A stretch of DNA of 64,000 nucleotides, taken from positions 62,001 through 126,000 of the forward strand of contig NZ_LMVB01000001.1 in the NCBI RefSeq assembly GCF_001510645.1, written 5' to 3'. This document shows, piece after piece, positions 25,805-35,155 of the stretch; within the stretch, counting starts at the first letter, position 1, and every line of letters starts with the position of its first letter. A program made the translations under genes and the position numbers. Origin of the DNA: Paenibacillus sp. FJAT-29882 (GTDB taxonomy: Bacteria > Bacillota > Bacilli > Bacillales > DSM-1321). A model generated the notes under the pieces. The model had not been told where the DNA came from. It saw only the letters and a list, made by a program, of their open reading frames with translations, and ran no database searches.

Positions 25805-26674
25805 ATGGAAGAACAAAAGTATAATGATCTTAAATTAGGCGAACGTGGAGCAATCATTAGTATTATTGCGTACATATGTCTTTCTATCATAAAATTAGTT
25901 ATTGGATATATGAGTGACTCGGCTGCTTTGAAAGCAGATGGTCTAAACAATACAACCGATATCATTGCATCTATTGCTGTACTCATCGGACTCAGACTTT
26001 CACAAAGACCACCTGATAAAGATCACGGGTATGGACATTGGAAAAGTGAAACCATTGCATCAATGGTCGCTTCTTTTATTATGGTAGCAGTGGGTCTACA
26101 AGTGTTGATTGATGCTATCACCTCTATGTTTCAAGGAGTAAAGGAGTCACCTGATATTATGGCAGCTTATGTAGGTGTTTTTTCTGCACTAGCCATGTAT
26201 TTTGTATATCGTTACAACAAAAAATTAGCTATTAAAATTAATAGCAAAGCAGTTATGGCAGCGGCAAAAGATAACATTTCAGATGCTTGGGTGAGTATAG
26301 GAACAGCAGTAGGTATATTCGGTTCTCAATTAAATATGCCTTGGCTTGATACGATAACTGCCATTATTGTAGGACTAATAATATGTAAAACAGCTTGGGA
26401 TATCTTTAAACAAGCTTCTCATGAACTTTCAGATGGATTTGATGAAAATAAGATTCAACTTTATCAGGATGTAATCACAAAAGTGGATGGAGTTAAAGGC
26501 ATAAAAGAAATTAAAGGGAGAAATTACGGGAATAATGAAGTAATAGATGTTGTGATCCTTGTTAATTCTACGTTAGATATTAAAGAGGCTCATGATATAG
26601 CTACCCACGTTGAAAAAGTCATGATAAAAGATTATGGAGTATACGATGTGCATGTCCATGTAGAGCCAAATTAG
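25805..26674 (+). CDS. Cation diffusion facilitator (metal/H+ antiporter)
   Basis: A 289-residue CDF protein with six predicted helices and a cytoplasmic ferredoxin-like C-terminal domain. The metal site residues are in ALKADGLNNTTD (helix 2) and KDNISDAWVS (helix 5); HGYGHWKSET follows helix 2. The C-terminal DVHVHVEPN ends the regulatory domain. It resembles the manganese/iron/zinc branch (YdfM/YeaB, MamM-like); which metal is exported cannot be read with certainty. ATG follows GGGGGGC. Confidence 0.92.
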   Translation: MEEQKYNDLKLGERGAIISIIAYICLSIIKLVIGYMSDSAALKADGLNNTTDIIASIAVLIGLRLSQRPPDKDHGYGHWKSETIASMVASFIMVAVGLQVLIDAITSMFQGVKESPDIMAAYVGVFSALAMYFVYRYNKKLAIKINSKAVMAAAKDNISDAWVSIGTAVGIFGSQLNMPWLDTITAIIVGLIICKTAWDIFKQASHELSDGFDENKIQLYQDVITKVDGVKGIKEIKGRNYGNNEVIDVVILVNSTLDIKEAHDIATHVEKVMIKDYGVYDVHVHVEPN

Positions 26675-26737
26675 CTAACAATTTAATGTTAGCTTGTTTT
26701 ACTTCTAATTATAGCTTTTTCCTTGTTCAACTATCGA

Positions 26738-26770
26738 GCGCGATTCTTCAATAAAGAAGGTCGCTTTTTT
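26738..26770 (+). terminator. Terminator of the CDF gene
   Basis: GCGCGATTCTT (26738-26748) pairs with AAGAAGGTCGCT (from 26754), then six Ts. Confidence 0.8.
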
Positions 26771-26849
26771 CTTATTCAGTAACCTGCCCTTCGTTGAACC
26801 TTAGTCCGTGCTGTCGATTGATCGAAGCGTTTGCTGCGATCTTAGCGAC

Positions 26850-26913
26850 AGTAGAACGGGACTAACAATCAGTGGGGGATGAAGAACCCCCACTGATTGA
26901 GGTTTCACTTTAT
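26850..26913 (+). repeat. Repeat family A, copy 3 (right half)
   Basis: AGTAGAACGGGACTAAC is followed by the right hairpin (CAATCAGTGGGGG with CCCCCACTGATTG) and the TTTCACTTTAT end. The left half is absent or replaced by sequence not shared with full copies; copy 5 at 43.4 kb has the same AGTAGAACGGGAC variant. Confidence 0.75.
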
Positions 26914-26921
26914 TCTTATAT

Positions 26922-26955
26922 CTCACATTTCGCCTCAAAGGGTGCGAAATGTGAG
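26922..26955. repeat. Perfect 12-bp palindrome
   Basis: CTCACATTTCGC (26922-26933) is the reverse complement of GCGAAATGTGAG (26944-26955), loop 10 nt, nine bases after repeat A copy 3. No T-run directly follows. Confidence 0.7.
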
Positions 26956-27018
26956 TTCTTAGGAGTCTGCAATGCAGGCTCTTTTGTTTTTGTCTTAAAG
27001 AAATAGAGTGGCAATTCT

Positions 27019-27044
27019 TCAATTTAATTGGAATGAACCGATAA
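27019..27044 (+). promoter_or_regulatory. Possible SigD (motility sigma) promoter
   Basis: TCAA (27019-27022), 14-bp spacer, ACCGATAA (27037-27044), close to the SigD pattern TAAA / GCCGATAA, 130 bp upstream of a chemoreceptor gene. Confidence 0.5.
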
Positions 27045-27174
27045 ATATACTAGTGATAAATTAGGTGAACATTCGTTCATTCAAATATTTTGTAAAAGTA
27101 TCGACTTCAGATTCTTGTAAATAGATACTATATCCAGACATCGTTACAAAAAATGAGTAGAAAGAGGCCATGCA

Positions 27175-29142
27175 ATGCGTAATTTGTTTAGGAATTTTAA
27201 GACTAGGTTATTCTTTTTCTTTGCTGTTATTTTAATCATACCGGCTTTAATTGTGGGATCATTAGCTTATTTATCGGCTAGCAAAGCACTTCAAGAAAAT
27301 ATTATAAACAGTGCTGCCGAGAATATTAATCTATTGGATTCAATCATCGATAGTACCATTAATCCAAAAATACATGATGTAACTTCTTTTTCAGAATCCG
27401 TTACGTCCAGTTTATTTGAGGGGAAAAGCAGCCCAAAATTAAGAGAACAATTTACTCAATATACTAACTTACATCCGGAAGTTTTAAGTATTTATATTGG
27501 GAAAAAAGATGGATTGTTTATTCAGGAACCACAAATAACGACGGCCTCGGATTATGATCCCCGAGCAAGAGATTGGTATAAAGATGCCATAGAACGCAAA
27601 GGGGAAGTTCTTATTACCGAGCCATATATGGATGCTGGCACAAATGATCCGATAGTAACCGTTGCTAAGGAGCTAAAAGATGGTTCCGGAGTTGCGGCAA
27701 TCGACATTAAAATCACCTATTTACAAAAGGTAACGAATGAAATCAAAATCGGGAAAGAAGGGTATGCTTTTCTGCTAGATGGGAATAAGCATTATATTGC
27801 ACACCCTACGAAAGAAAGTGGATCAGAAACAAAAGAAAGTTTCTTTGATACCATGTATAAAAGTGAAACGGGTACTTTTGAATATCAATTCGACGGTCAT
27901 GACAAACAAATGGCCTTTACCACCAATAAAGTGACAGGTTGGAAACTGGGCGGTACGATGTTTGTATCAGCGGTGGATGAGTCAGCTTCGCCAATTTTTA
28001 AATCTACCTTAACCGTTTTAATGATTGCGATTATTATAGGAGCAGTAGTTGTTTATTTTGTCGTGCAATCGATCATCAAACCCATTAAAAAATTAAAGGA
28101 AAGCGCGATAACTGTAAGTAAAGGGGATTTAACGGAGCAGATTGAAATAAAGTCCGATGATGAAATAGGGCAATTAGGAACCGCCTTTAATGATATGCGG
28201 GAAAGCCTTCGAACCCTCATTCAAAAAGTCGAGCTTAGTTCAGAACAGCTTGCTGCATCAGCAGAAGAATTAACAGCAAATGCGGAACAAACCGGGGCTG
28301 CTACCGAACAAGTCGCCATTTCGATTCAAGAAGTCTCAAGCAGTGCAGAGAAACAAACAAGTGGCGTGGATCGAAATGCCGAATCCTTGAATGAGCTTAC
28401 GCAAGGAATAGCAAATATTGCCGAAAGCTCATCCAATGTTGCCGAACTGTCCTTACAAACAACCATGCAAGCGGAGGAAGGCGGAAAGGCTGTTCAAAAC
28501 ACGAAGGCACAAATGAATTCGATTCATCAATCAGTTACGGAATCAAACGCCATGATAGAATCCCTGTATGAACGCTCTCAAGAAATTTCGTCTATTTTGG
28601 ATGTAATTACAGAGATTGCCGATCAGACAAATCTTCTTTCTTTAAATGCAGCTATTGAATCAGCGAGAGCCGGGGAACATGGCAAAGGATTTGCGGTGGT
28701 AGCTGATGAAGTGAAGAAGCTTGCTAATCAATCTCAAAGCTCTGCGAAACAAATATCTGACTTAATCCAAGATATTCAAATGGATACATTGGATTCGGTT
28801 CACAAGATGGCTCAGGTTACAAATGATGTAGGAAATGGATTAACGATATCAGACGAAGCTTTTGAGAAATTCGAAGTCATTTTAAATAGTATGAAAGAAA
28901 TAACTCCCCATATGGAGGAAGTTTCCGCTACGGCAGAGCAGATGTCTGCTGGAGTTCAAGAGGTTAGCTCGATAGCGAATGAACTTGCTTTCTTAGCAAA
29001 AGGAAATGCGGCAACATCAGAAGAAGTAGCAGCCTCAACAGAGGAACAGCTAGCTTCCATGGAAGAGATTTCTGCATCGGCGAAATCACTTTCTCTGATG
29101 GCTGAGGAGTTAAAAGAGTTAATAGCGGTGTTTAAGTATTAA
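27175..29142 (+). CDS. Methyl-accepting chemotaxis protein with dCache sensor
   Basis: A 655-residue chemoreceptor: TM1 (about residues 11-33), extracellular double Cache domain (about 35-275; [20 protein letters not shown] is typical), TM2 (about 280-300), HAMP (about 301-353) and a long cytoplasmic signalling coil. The hairpin tip is [20 protein letters not shown], which binds CheA and CheW. No C-terminal CheR-tether pentapeptide is seen. A SigD-like promoter lies upstream. Cache receptors of this shape sense amino acids or small acids; the ligand is not predictable here. Confidence 0.94.
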   Translation: MRNLFRNFKTRLFFFFAVILIIPALIVGSLAYLSASKALQENIINSAAENINLLDSIIDSTINPKIHDVTSFSESVTSSLFEGKSSPKLREQFTQYTNLHPEVLSIYIGKKDGLFIQEPQITTASDYDPRARDWYKDAIERKGEVLITEPYMDAGTNDPIVTVAKELKDGSGVAAIDIKITYLQKVTNEIKIGKEGYAFLLDGNKHYIAHPTKESGSETKESFFDTMYKSETGTFEYQFDGHDKQMAFTTNKVTGWKLGGTMFVSAVDESASPIFKSTLTVLMIAIIIGAVVVYFVVQSIIKPIKKLKESAITVSKGDLTEQIEIKSDDEIGQLGTAFNDMRESLRTLIQKVELSSEQLAASAEELTANAEQTGAATEQVAISIQEVSSSAEKQTSGVDRNAESLNELTQGIANIAESSSNVAELSLQTTMQAEEGGKAVQNTKAQMNSIHQSVTESNAMIESLYERSQEISSILDVITEIADQTNLLSLNAAIESARAGEHGKGFAVVADEVKKLANQSQSSAKQISDLIQDIQMDTLDSVHKMAQVTNDVGNGLTISDEAFEKFEVILNSMKEITPHMEEVSATAEQMSAGVQEVSSIANELAFLAKGNAATSEEVAASTEEQLASMEEISASAKSLSLMAEELKELIAVFKY

Positions 29143-29199
29143 ATGGAATGAATAGGACCAATGACGGTTTTTCGAATGTGCTAATGATGGGTTCATTGA

Positions 29200-29236
29200 A
29201 AAAACGATTTCTACATTGTGTAGGAATCGTTTTTTT
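29200..29236 (+). terminator. Terminator of the first chemoreceptor gene
   Basis: AAAACGATTTCTACA pairs with TGTAGGAATCGTTTT, loop of three bases, long T-run. Confidence 0.92.
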
Positions 29237-29367
29237 TCTTTCTATTAGGCTCTGTTATCGTTTATTGTTGACTTTACGACCCAATAATCCACGCCTATTT
29301 CTTTCTACTATTTGGTAGACAACTAACCGGTGTCTACACTAAACCTGTCAGACCGCTACAATATCCG

Positions 29368-30522
29368 TTAGAAGAAGTCAGAGAAAAATGGAGGTCGATT
29401 CGGAATGAGCGCTTCAAGCTGTTCAATACACGTTTCACTGCCTGCAATTAGCCCTGCTAAAACGAGTTCACGAGGGCGTTGATAGCCGAATAATACAGCT
29501 GTTAATGTATTAATGGATAAATGAATCCCAGCATCCGTATCATGGGCGTTCAGGATTTGCCCTGCATGTAGCTGAACCGACTTTTGATTATCTAACAACA
29601 AATCGTCCTCGATATGCAAAACAACGCCTTGATCAATACGATTCCACTGGAAATCATATTGGGCTAAAAAGGAATCTACATCAACAATTCGAGCCATGAA
29701 ATAAGGGGTCAGCTCGGCTTTGATTCGCGGTTCTTTTAGCATAAAATGCAGCGGATCTCGTTCGAAAATTGTCATTTCAACTTGCTCGACCATAGAATCA
29801 TGCTGGCAAATAAAGTTCCAAAGACTTATTCTGGCATTGCTAGTAAGTGCGATAAATTCCGTTACAGTCATTTTCCTATTATGGACACTATACATGAAAT
29901 ACCCGCTAGCATTATTGTTATCATCATAATAAACCGCAATGAACTGATCTCCATATACATTCTTTTGCCACCATGATGTTTCCCTAACAAGCATGCCGTT
30001 AAATTGTTTGGCGTATTGTTCGTAAATACTTTCTAGTACAGCAGAATGATCCTCTTTCTTTAGTCGCTTTATCGTACCGCTAGGGTGATGTTTCATAATA
30101 AGGTCAGATTTATTCAATATGTATTTCATCCGGTTAGTGAATAGCTCCCAGCCGAATTTTCGATAAAAGGGAACGGAAAAAGGGTGAAGGAAGGAAACAC
30201 TCATGCCTTGGTCCTTGATTTGAAATAAAGCCTCTTTTAACAGTTCCTTTACGAAACCTTTGCGACGATATTCTGGATAAGTAGCCACGCCGGCGATCCC
30301 ACCCATTTTCAGTTGATTCTTACCTAGATAAATGGAAAAGGGCAGAAGATGCAATTTTGCAGCAAGCTGATCATTTTCGTTAATCCCATAAATTTGATGA
30401 TGCTGTTTCATCGTTTCGATTCGGTCTTCTATTTGATCCTCCGCTAATTGAAATTGAAAAGCATACTCTGAAAGCTTCATTGCTTCTTTCAATTGGTTTT
30501 CGTGGACTTTGAAAACTGTCAC
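29368..30522 (-). CDS. Eis-like GNAT acetyltransferase
   Basis: About 384 residues, with an N-terminal GNAT domain (acetyl-CoA loop in GVATYPEYRRKGFVKELL), a second GNAT-like domain and a C-terminal SCP2-like domain (from about residue 290), the layout of the Eis (enhanced intracellular survival) family. Family members acetylate amines on aminoglycosides or proteins; the substrate here is unknown. GTG at 30522 is preferred because AAGGGGG lies seven bases upstream; the ATG at 30540 overlaps that site. Confidence 0.85.
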   Translation of the reverse strand: MTVFKVHENQLKEAMKLSEYAFQFQLAEDQIEDRIETMKQHHQIYGINENDQLAAKLHLLPFSIYLGKNQLKMGGIAGVATYPEYRRKGFVKELLKEALFQIKDQGMSVSFLHPFSVPFYRKFGWELFTNRMKYILNKSDLIMKHHPSGTIKRLKKEDHSAVLESIYEQYAKQFNGMLVRETSWWQKNVYGDQFIAVYYDDNNNASGYFMYSVHNRKMTVTEFIALTSNARISLWNFICQHDSMVEQVEMTIFERDPLHFMLKEPRIKAELTPYFMARIVDVDSFLAQYDFQWNRIDQGVVLHIEDDLLLDNQKSVQLHAGQILNAHDTDAGIHLSINTLTAVLFGYQRPRELVLAGLIAGSETCIEQLEALIPNRPPFFSDFF

Positions 30523-30664
30523 ATTTAAAACCCCCTTCATATTACTTTCTATACCTTCAGAATAACATGAACAGTTTAAGTCTAAAAATAAAATCCTTTA
30601 ACTTATTAAAATAATGAATTAAATAAACGATATAAGTAAAGGAGCTGATTTTTTCAGTCCTTTT

Positions 30665-30855
30665 TGTATGAAGGACATGGGGCGGGGCTTTGCGACTTAC
30701 TAATATAGCTAATCTACTTGGCAGGTATACTGATTTTATCAAAAAATATCCAATATTCCGGCTCCGCACCGCCACCATTGTGATTAGGTGAATGTAGCGT
30801 GCTATAGGATTAATCCTTCATGGTAAATGGTGGCGTTTTAACGCCATATTCGTTT
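30665..30855. repeat. Repeat family C, copy 1
   Basis: From TGTATGAAGGACATGGGGCG through GACTTACTAATA, CAGGTATACTGATTTTATC, CTCCGCACCGCCACCATTGT and AATCCTTCATGGTAAA to TGGTGGCGTTTTAACGCC. A second copy begins at 30856, 191 bp on, as a tandem pair; a third is at 40108-40297. On the reverse strand its middle matches the core of family B. Confidence 0.85.
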
Positions 30856-31197
30856 TGTATGAAGGACATGGGGACGGGGCTTCACGACTTACTAAAATAG
30901 TCAATCTACTTATCAGGTATACGTAGTTTATCCCGGTTTAACAGGCTGTAATACCCCCATCTCAATTTTTGCGAGAGAATCAAGAAGTAAATAGGTGGGG
31001 GATAAACAGCCTGTAAATCCCCGATTGGTTCAACTAACCCTCAGTGGGGGATGAAAAACCCCCCACTGAGGGAAGTTTCACTTTATCGGAAAGCATCCAA
31101 AATTCTGGTTCCGCATCGCCACCATTGTGATTAGGCGAGTGCATGCTAAATGATATATTCTTCATAGTAACTGGTGGCGTTTTAACGTCATTCAGTT
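30856..31197. repeat. Repeat family C, copy 2, split by repeat A copy 4
   Basis: The left part (30856 to about 30931) and right part (about 31087-31197) align to copies 1 and 3; between them lies a complete repeat A. Without the insert the unit is about the same length as copy 1. Confidence 0.85.
30927..31086 (+). mobile_element. Repeat family A, copy 4 (full length, nested in repeat C)
   Basis: TTTAT flanks the left end (30927-30931) and ends the right end (31082-31086). Outer arms AACAGGCTGT and ACAGCCTGT, inner CCCCCATCT/AGGTGGGGG, right hairpin CCCTCAGTGGGGG/CCCCCACTGAGGG. The host repeat continues exactly on either side, which proves insertion. Confidence 0.88.
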
Positions 31198-31237
31198 TTT
31201 TTTACAGCTAATGAGATACTCAAAAAGGAGAACAAAT

Positions 31238-32923
31238 ATGAAAATCAAAAGTAAATTAATTCTTATTCTATTAATACTTGTATCATCTATTATAACAGTC
31301 GGGGGAATCTCTAGTTCGATTACGAATCGAACAATAGAGAAAAATGAAGAAATTAGAAATAAAATGGAAATGCAAAAGACGATCATACATATCCAATATC
31401 GGATAACAGGTATGTCAAATGATGAACGGGCATTTCTGTTATCGGGAGAGAATGATTATTACGAAGGTATGAAGGTGAAAGCAGAAGATATCGAGAAGAA
31501 AATAAAAAAGTTAACGGGTTTGGATACTGATCAAAAGTATCAGCAATCAATCGAGAATTTAGCAAAAAGTTTCACTCAATACTGGACACTGAATCAGAAA
31601 GTCATCCAGTCTTATGCGCATCATGCACAAGCAGCAAAAGAAACCCATTTTGGTGAAGAAAGAACGCTAAGGAAAAACGTATTAGACCCATCGATTAATC
31701 AATATGTCGATCAATTAGAAACAGAAGTTGCTTATTTAACCGAAGAATATGATAGCACTTCACAAATTGCCAAAAGGGTTATTTTAGTGATTACAATCCT
31801 TTCATCCGTCGCTGGGTCTACACTTGGAATTATCCTATTAGTTTCGATTATAAAACCATTAACGATCTTAAATGAACAGATGCGAGACATTGCTCAAGGT
31901 GAAGCAGATTTAACAAAGGCAATCATAATTAAAAATAAAGATGAGTTTGGTGAGTTTGCCGCAACATTTAATCAATTTATTGCATCACTTCGCGAAATCA
32001 TCCAACAAATTGGCAGGTCTTCTGAGCAAGTGGCCGCTTCATCTCATGAGTTCACTGCCAATGCAGAAGAATCCAAAGCTACATCAGAAATCGTTTCGAC
32101 TGCGATGCAGGAAATCTCAGATAGTAGCAATCATCAATCGAGTATGACTGAAAAAGGTTTGGGCTCCGTTAAATCAGCCCTTTTAGGAATTGAAACGATT
32201 AGTTCGAATACGAATGCGGTAGCAGAAGCATCATTAGTCATGAAAAAACAAGCAGAAAAAGGTTCTCAGTCGATACAACAGGTAGGAGAACAAATGGAAA
32301 ATATTCATGTATCTGTTGATTTAGCAGACGAAGGCGTTCACTCACTTGCAAATCGTGCCTTGGAAATTAACAATTTCACCTCGATCATTAATGACATTGC
32401 CAATCAAACGAACTTGCTTGCGTTAAATGCTGCTATTGAAGCTGCAAGGGCAGGTGAGTCTGGTAAAGGATTTGCAGTGGTCGCACAGGAGGTACGAAAA
32501 CTAGCTGAACAATCCAATGACTCAGCGAATCAAATTAATGAGGTTGTTCAAAGTATTCAGCAGGAAACTAGCGAAACGGTTACTAATATCAAGATCGTCA
32601 AAGAAAATGTTTTATCGGGCTTGGAATTATCCACTGAAGCTGAAAGCCAATTTAAAAAGATCATTGACTTCATTGATCAAGTGTCTTCGCAAATTCAAGA
32701 AATTGCATCGGCTTCACAACAGTTAAGTTCTGGCTTTGGGATTGTTTCACGTTCAATCGAAGAAATTTCTAATACAACAAAGGAATCCGCAGGCCATACA
32801 GATGAAATTGCACAAGCGACAGAAGAACAGTTAGCGGCGATGGAGGAAATTTTAGTTGCTGCATTATCTTTATCCTCTTTATCCGAAGAACTCCAGGAGC
32901 TGACCTCGAGATTTAAAGTATAA
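31238..32923 (+). CDS. Methyl-accepting chemotaxis protein, four-helix-bundle type
   Basis: About 561 residues: TM1 near the N-terminus ([19 protein letters not shown]), a short helical extracellular domain rather than Cache, TM2 (about residues 185-205), HAMP, and a cytoplasmic MCP domain with tip [23 protein letters not shown] at 31238 is chosen because AAAGGAG is eight bases upstream; an earlier in-frame start at 31211 lacks a site. It lies directly after repeat C/A DNA, so its promoter may lie within the repeats. Paralogue of the receptor at 27.2 kb; ligand unknown. Confidence 0.92.
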   Translation: MKIKSKLILILLILVSSIITVGGISSSITNRTIEKNEEIRNKMEMQKTIIHIQYRITGMSNDERAFLLSGENDYYEGMKVKAEDIEKKIKKLTGLDTDQKYQQSIENLAKSFTQYWTLNQKVIQSYAHHAQAAKETHFGEERTLRKNVLDPSINQYVDQLETEVAYLTEEYDSTSQIAKRVILVITILSSVAGSTLGIILLVSIIKPLTILNEQMRDIAQGEADLTKAIIIKNKDEFGEFAATFNQFIASLREIIQQIGRSSEQVAASSHEFTANAEESKATSEIVSTAMQEISDSSNHQSSMTEKGLGSVKSALLGIETISSNTNAVAEASLVMKKQAEKGSQSIQQVGEQMENIHVSVDLADEGVHSLANRALEINNFTSIINDIANQTNLLALNAAIEAARAGESGKGFAVVAQEVRKLAEQSNDSANQINEVVQSIQQETSETVTNIKIVKENVLSGLELSTEAESQFKKIIDFIDQVSSQIQEIASASQQLSSGFGIVSRSIEEISNTTKESAGHTDEIAQATEEQLAAMEEILVAALSLSSLSEELQELTSRFKV

Positions 32924-32967
32924 TCTCACGGTTCATCTAGATTGTTAACCATTCTGTTTAAAATCTG

Positions 32968-32998
32968 TTGACTCTAACGTTACGTAATACCTTATAGT
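32968..32998 (+). promoter_or_regulatory. MerR-type promoter with 19-bp spacer
   Basis: TTGACT (32968-32973), 19-bp spacer containing CTAACGTTACGTAAT, TATAGT (32993-32998). The over-long spacer is typical of promoters activated by MerR-family proteins, suggesting autoregulation of the next gene. Confidence 0.75.
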
Positions 32999-33022
32999 CA
33001 AGATCAGAGGGGCGGAAAACAA

Positions 33023-33763
33023 ATGATGAAAGTAAAAGAGGTAGCTGATTTAGTTGGAATTAGTGTGCGCACACTACATCATTATGATGAAATTGGGTTA
33101 TTATCCCCGGATGCGATAACAGAATCGGGGTATCGATTGTATTCCAATAATAATCTAGAAACACTGCAGCAAATTTTGTTTTTCAAAGAGCTCGACTTCC
33201 CTTTAAAGAAAATTAAAGAAATTATCAAAAGTCCCACGTTTAATCGAGAAGAGGCACTTTTCATGCATCGGAAACTGTTGCTCGAGAAGAGAAATCGGCT
33301 GGATGTGATGATCAGGACGATTGATAAAACTATTTCTTATACAAAAGGAGAAATTCAAATGTCTAATCAAGAAAAATTCGAAGGCTTTGATTTTAGTCAA
33401 AATCCGTATGAACAAGAAGCGCGTGAACGTTGGGGCGATGAAGCCATTGATCAATCCAAGGCGAAAGTAGGGAAAATGTCAAAAGATGAACAAGCAGCGA
33501 TGGGGGAAAAAATGAACGAAATCTATCGCAATCTGGCTGCACTTAGACATGAATCACCAGCATCACCAGAGTCACAAGCAGCCATTAAAAAGTGGTATGA
33601 TATTCTAAACAAGATGGGTAACTACTCGCTTGAAGCTTTCAAAGGACTTGGTCAGATGTATGTTGATGATGAGCGGTTCACAAAAAATATTGACCAATTT
33701 GGCGAAGGCTTAGCCGCATTCATGCGTGATGCCATGGCTGTTTATGCAGATACGAATCAATAA
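33023..33763 (+). CDS. MerR-family regulator with TipAS effector domain (Mta-like)
   Basis: A 246-residue protein. The N-terminal MerR winged helix (VKEVADLVGISVRTLHHYDE, residues 3-22, plus wing) and a dimerising coiled coil (about 75-115) are followed by a TipAS domain (about 125-240), which in TipA and Mta binds hydrophobic drugs. B. subtilis Mta activates multidrug exporter genes. The target here may be only its own promoter, as no exporter is adjacent. Starts MM at 33023; the second ATG is equally possible. A strong terminator follows. Confidence 0.9.
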   Translation: MMKVKEVADLVGISVRTLHHYDEIGLLSPDAITESGYRLYSNNNLETLQQILFFKELDFPLKKIKEIIKSPTFNREEALFMHRKLLLEKRNRLDVMIRTIDKTISYTKGEIQMSNQEKFEGFDFSQNPYEQEARERWGDEAIDQSKAKVGKMSKDEQAAMGEKMNEIYRNLAALRHESPASPESQAAIKKWYDILNKMGNYSLEAFKGLGQMYVDDERFTKNIDQFGEGLAAFMRDAMAVYADTNQ

Positions 33764-33770
33764 TAAAATG

Positions 33771-33799
33771 AAGGACTCTTCGATATGGAGAGTCCTTTT
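33771..33799 (+). terminator. Terminator of the merR-type gene
   Basis: AAGGACTCTT (33771-33780) pairs with GGAGAGTCCTT (33787-33797), followed by Ts. Confidence 0.88.
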
Positions 33800-33948
33800 A
33801 ATCTGCTCCTTAAAGAAATTATTTGATATTCCTTATCCATTTATTCATTGTGTAAATTCCTTTTCTTACCGATGATAATCATTGGTGAGAAGGTCCAAAA
33901 TATAAAGGATGGTGAAAGTCATCAAATTGGTTGTGTAGGGGGAAAAAA

Positions 33949-34212
33949 ATGGCGACGAGACAATCGGTAGAAAATTGCCTACAGCAATGTGAGGAGGTTC
34001 TTCGCATTGCTTCTGACGAGTACACACAAGGTGCAAAGCAAGAGCATTATAATAATGAGTCGTATATAGAAGCTCAAGGTTTACTACAGACTGCTGCTAA
34101 TGAAATTGAAACTCTTGTTGCTAGTGGCAATCTTCAGCAAAGAGAGCAATTGAAACTCATGAGAAACCAAATTCAACAAATGCAGCACAATATGATTGTG
34201 TTGAATCACTAA
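33949..34212 (+). CDS. ytzC: DUF2524 family protein (YtzC)
   Basis: An 87-residue helical protein (MATRQSVENCLQQCEEVLRI...) of the DUF2524/YtzC family found in Bacillales; function unknown. ATG at 33949 follows AGGGGGAAAAAA; an upstream frame start at 33931 overlaps this site. Rich in Gln and Glu with heptad-like leucines, so a small coiled-coil protein is likely. In B. subtilis ytzC also lies in the ytq-leuS region. Confidence 0.82.
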   Translation: MATRQSVENCLQQCEEVLRIASDEYTQGAKQEHYNNESYIEAQGLLQTAANEIETLVASGNLQQREQLKLMRNQIQQMQHNMIVLNH

Positions 34213-34237
34213 AATATGAGACAAGGTTGACCCTAAA

Positions 34238-34297
34238 CTAAAGAGGGAGCGGCTCAAAAGCAAAGGGGCAAACCCTATGAGACACTCCCTCTTTAGT
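34238..34297. terminator. Bidirectional terminator between ytzC and aroK
   Basis: CTAAAGAGGGAG (from 34238) pairs with CTCCCTCTTTAG (to 34296), with further pairing of GGCTCA/TGAGAC and AAGG/CCCT inside. Serves convergent genes. Confidence 0.82.
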
Positions 34298-34303
34298 CAG
34301 CTT

Positions 34304-34858
34304 TTAGCGTGGTTCATGAAGATCCCAAGCTAATTTTAATGATTCGACAATATAATCGGCAACTTCGCATGCCTCGAGATTATCCGTTTCTACCTTCGAA
34401 TTATGAAGCGAATAAATCGGTTTTCTAGAATTGAAAAGCTCTTCAATTTCTTCAATGGAACGCCCTTGCAATACCGGCCGGCTATCAATAATCAGGCTGA
34501 TTCTTTCCTTCCACGATTCCCAAGAGAGGTCTAGATAAATGACAATGCAATGTTCTAAACAAACTTTTCGTATCTCTTCTTGTAAAAAAGCCCCTCCACC
34601 TACAGAGATGATTTTCAGCCTTTGTTTACTGAATGCGCTGATTACACTTTTCTCCTTTTCACGAAATGCCTTTTCGCCAATATTTTTGAAAATTTCAGAA
34701 GTTGCCATATTGTATTCTTTTTCAATTTCTTGATCGATATCAACAAAATCTCGATACAATTTCTTGGCAACCATTTCACCAATCGTTGTTTTACCCACAC
34801 CCATAAATCCAATCAACACAATGCTTTTTTCCCTAAGTCTACTATTGTTATAATTCAT
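34304..34858 (-). CDS. aroK: Shikimate kinase
   Basis: A 184-residue P-loop kinase that phosphorylates shikimate in the chorismate pathway (cytoplasmic). Walker A is GFMGVGKTT (residues 17-25); VDIDQEIEKEY carries the shikimate-binding Asp; GGGAF is the Walker B-like shikimate-binding motif; the lid Arg is in DSRPVLQGRS. Family length is normal (about 170-190). Convergent with ytzC; the ribosome site GAGG is somewhat far (about 11 bases) from the ATG. Confidence 0.92.
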   Translation of the reverse strand: MNYNNSRLREKSIVLIGFMGVGKTTIGEMVAKKLYRDFVDIDQEIEKEYNMATSEIFKNIGEKAFREKEKSVISAFSKQRLKIISVGGGAFLQEEIRKVCLEHCIVIYLDLSWESWKERISLIIDSRPVLQGRSIEEIEELFNSRKPIYSLHNSKVETDNLEACEVADYIVESLKLAWDLHEPR

Positions 34859-35155
34859 TCCGCTGGCCTCATTTCAACTATTCTTTTTTTCAGTTCATTG
34901 TTCGACAAAAACTACATGTCACTATTGTAAAGGATTTGTTTAATGGATAACACTGTATTTTTGGAATGTTGAATAATTTTAATGTGTTGTTAGGAGATAG
35001 ATGAGTGCCCGTACATTGAAGAACGAAGGAGCAAACTTAGCCGAATTAACAGCCAATTTTGTAAATATTCTCCCACCTAAAAAAGTATTGCGCCTCCCGA
35101 AGAAAACCTCTAAACTAGGATAGTTGTTGAAATATATATAGAAATCAGGTGCATA
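34859..35155. other. Intergenic region between aroK and yttB
   Basis: Holds the divergent promoters of aroK and yttB and one possible 40-codon ORF (35001-35123). Nothing else recognised. Confidence 0.4.
35001..35123 (+). CDS. Possible 40-residue peptide
   Basis: ATG preceded by TAGGAG (four bases), reading 40 codons to TAG. The product starts MSARTLKNEGANLAELTANF and has a basic tail (PPKKVLRLPKKTSKLG). No family recognised; it could be a small protein, a leader peptide for yttB, or chance. Confidence 0.3.
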   Translation: MSARTLKNEGANLAELTANFVNILPPKKVLRLPKKTSKLG

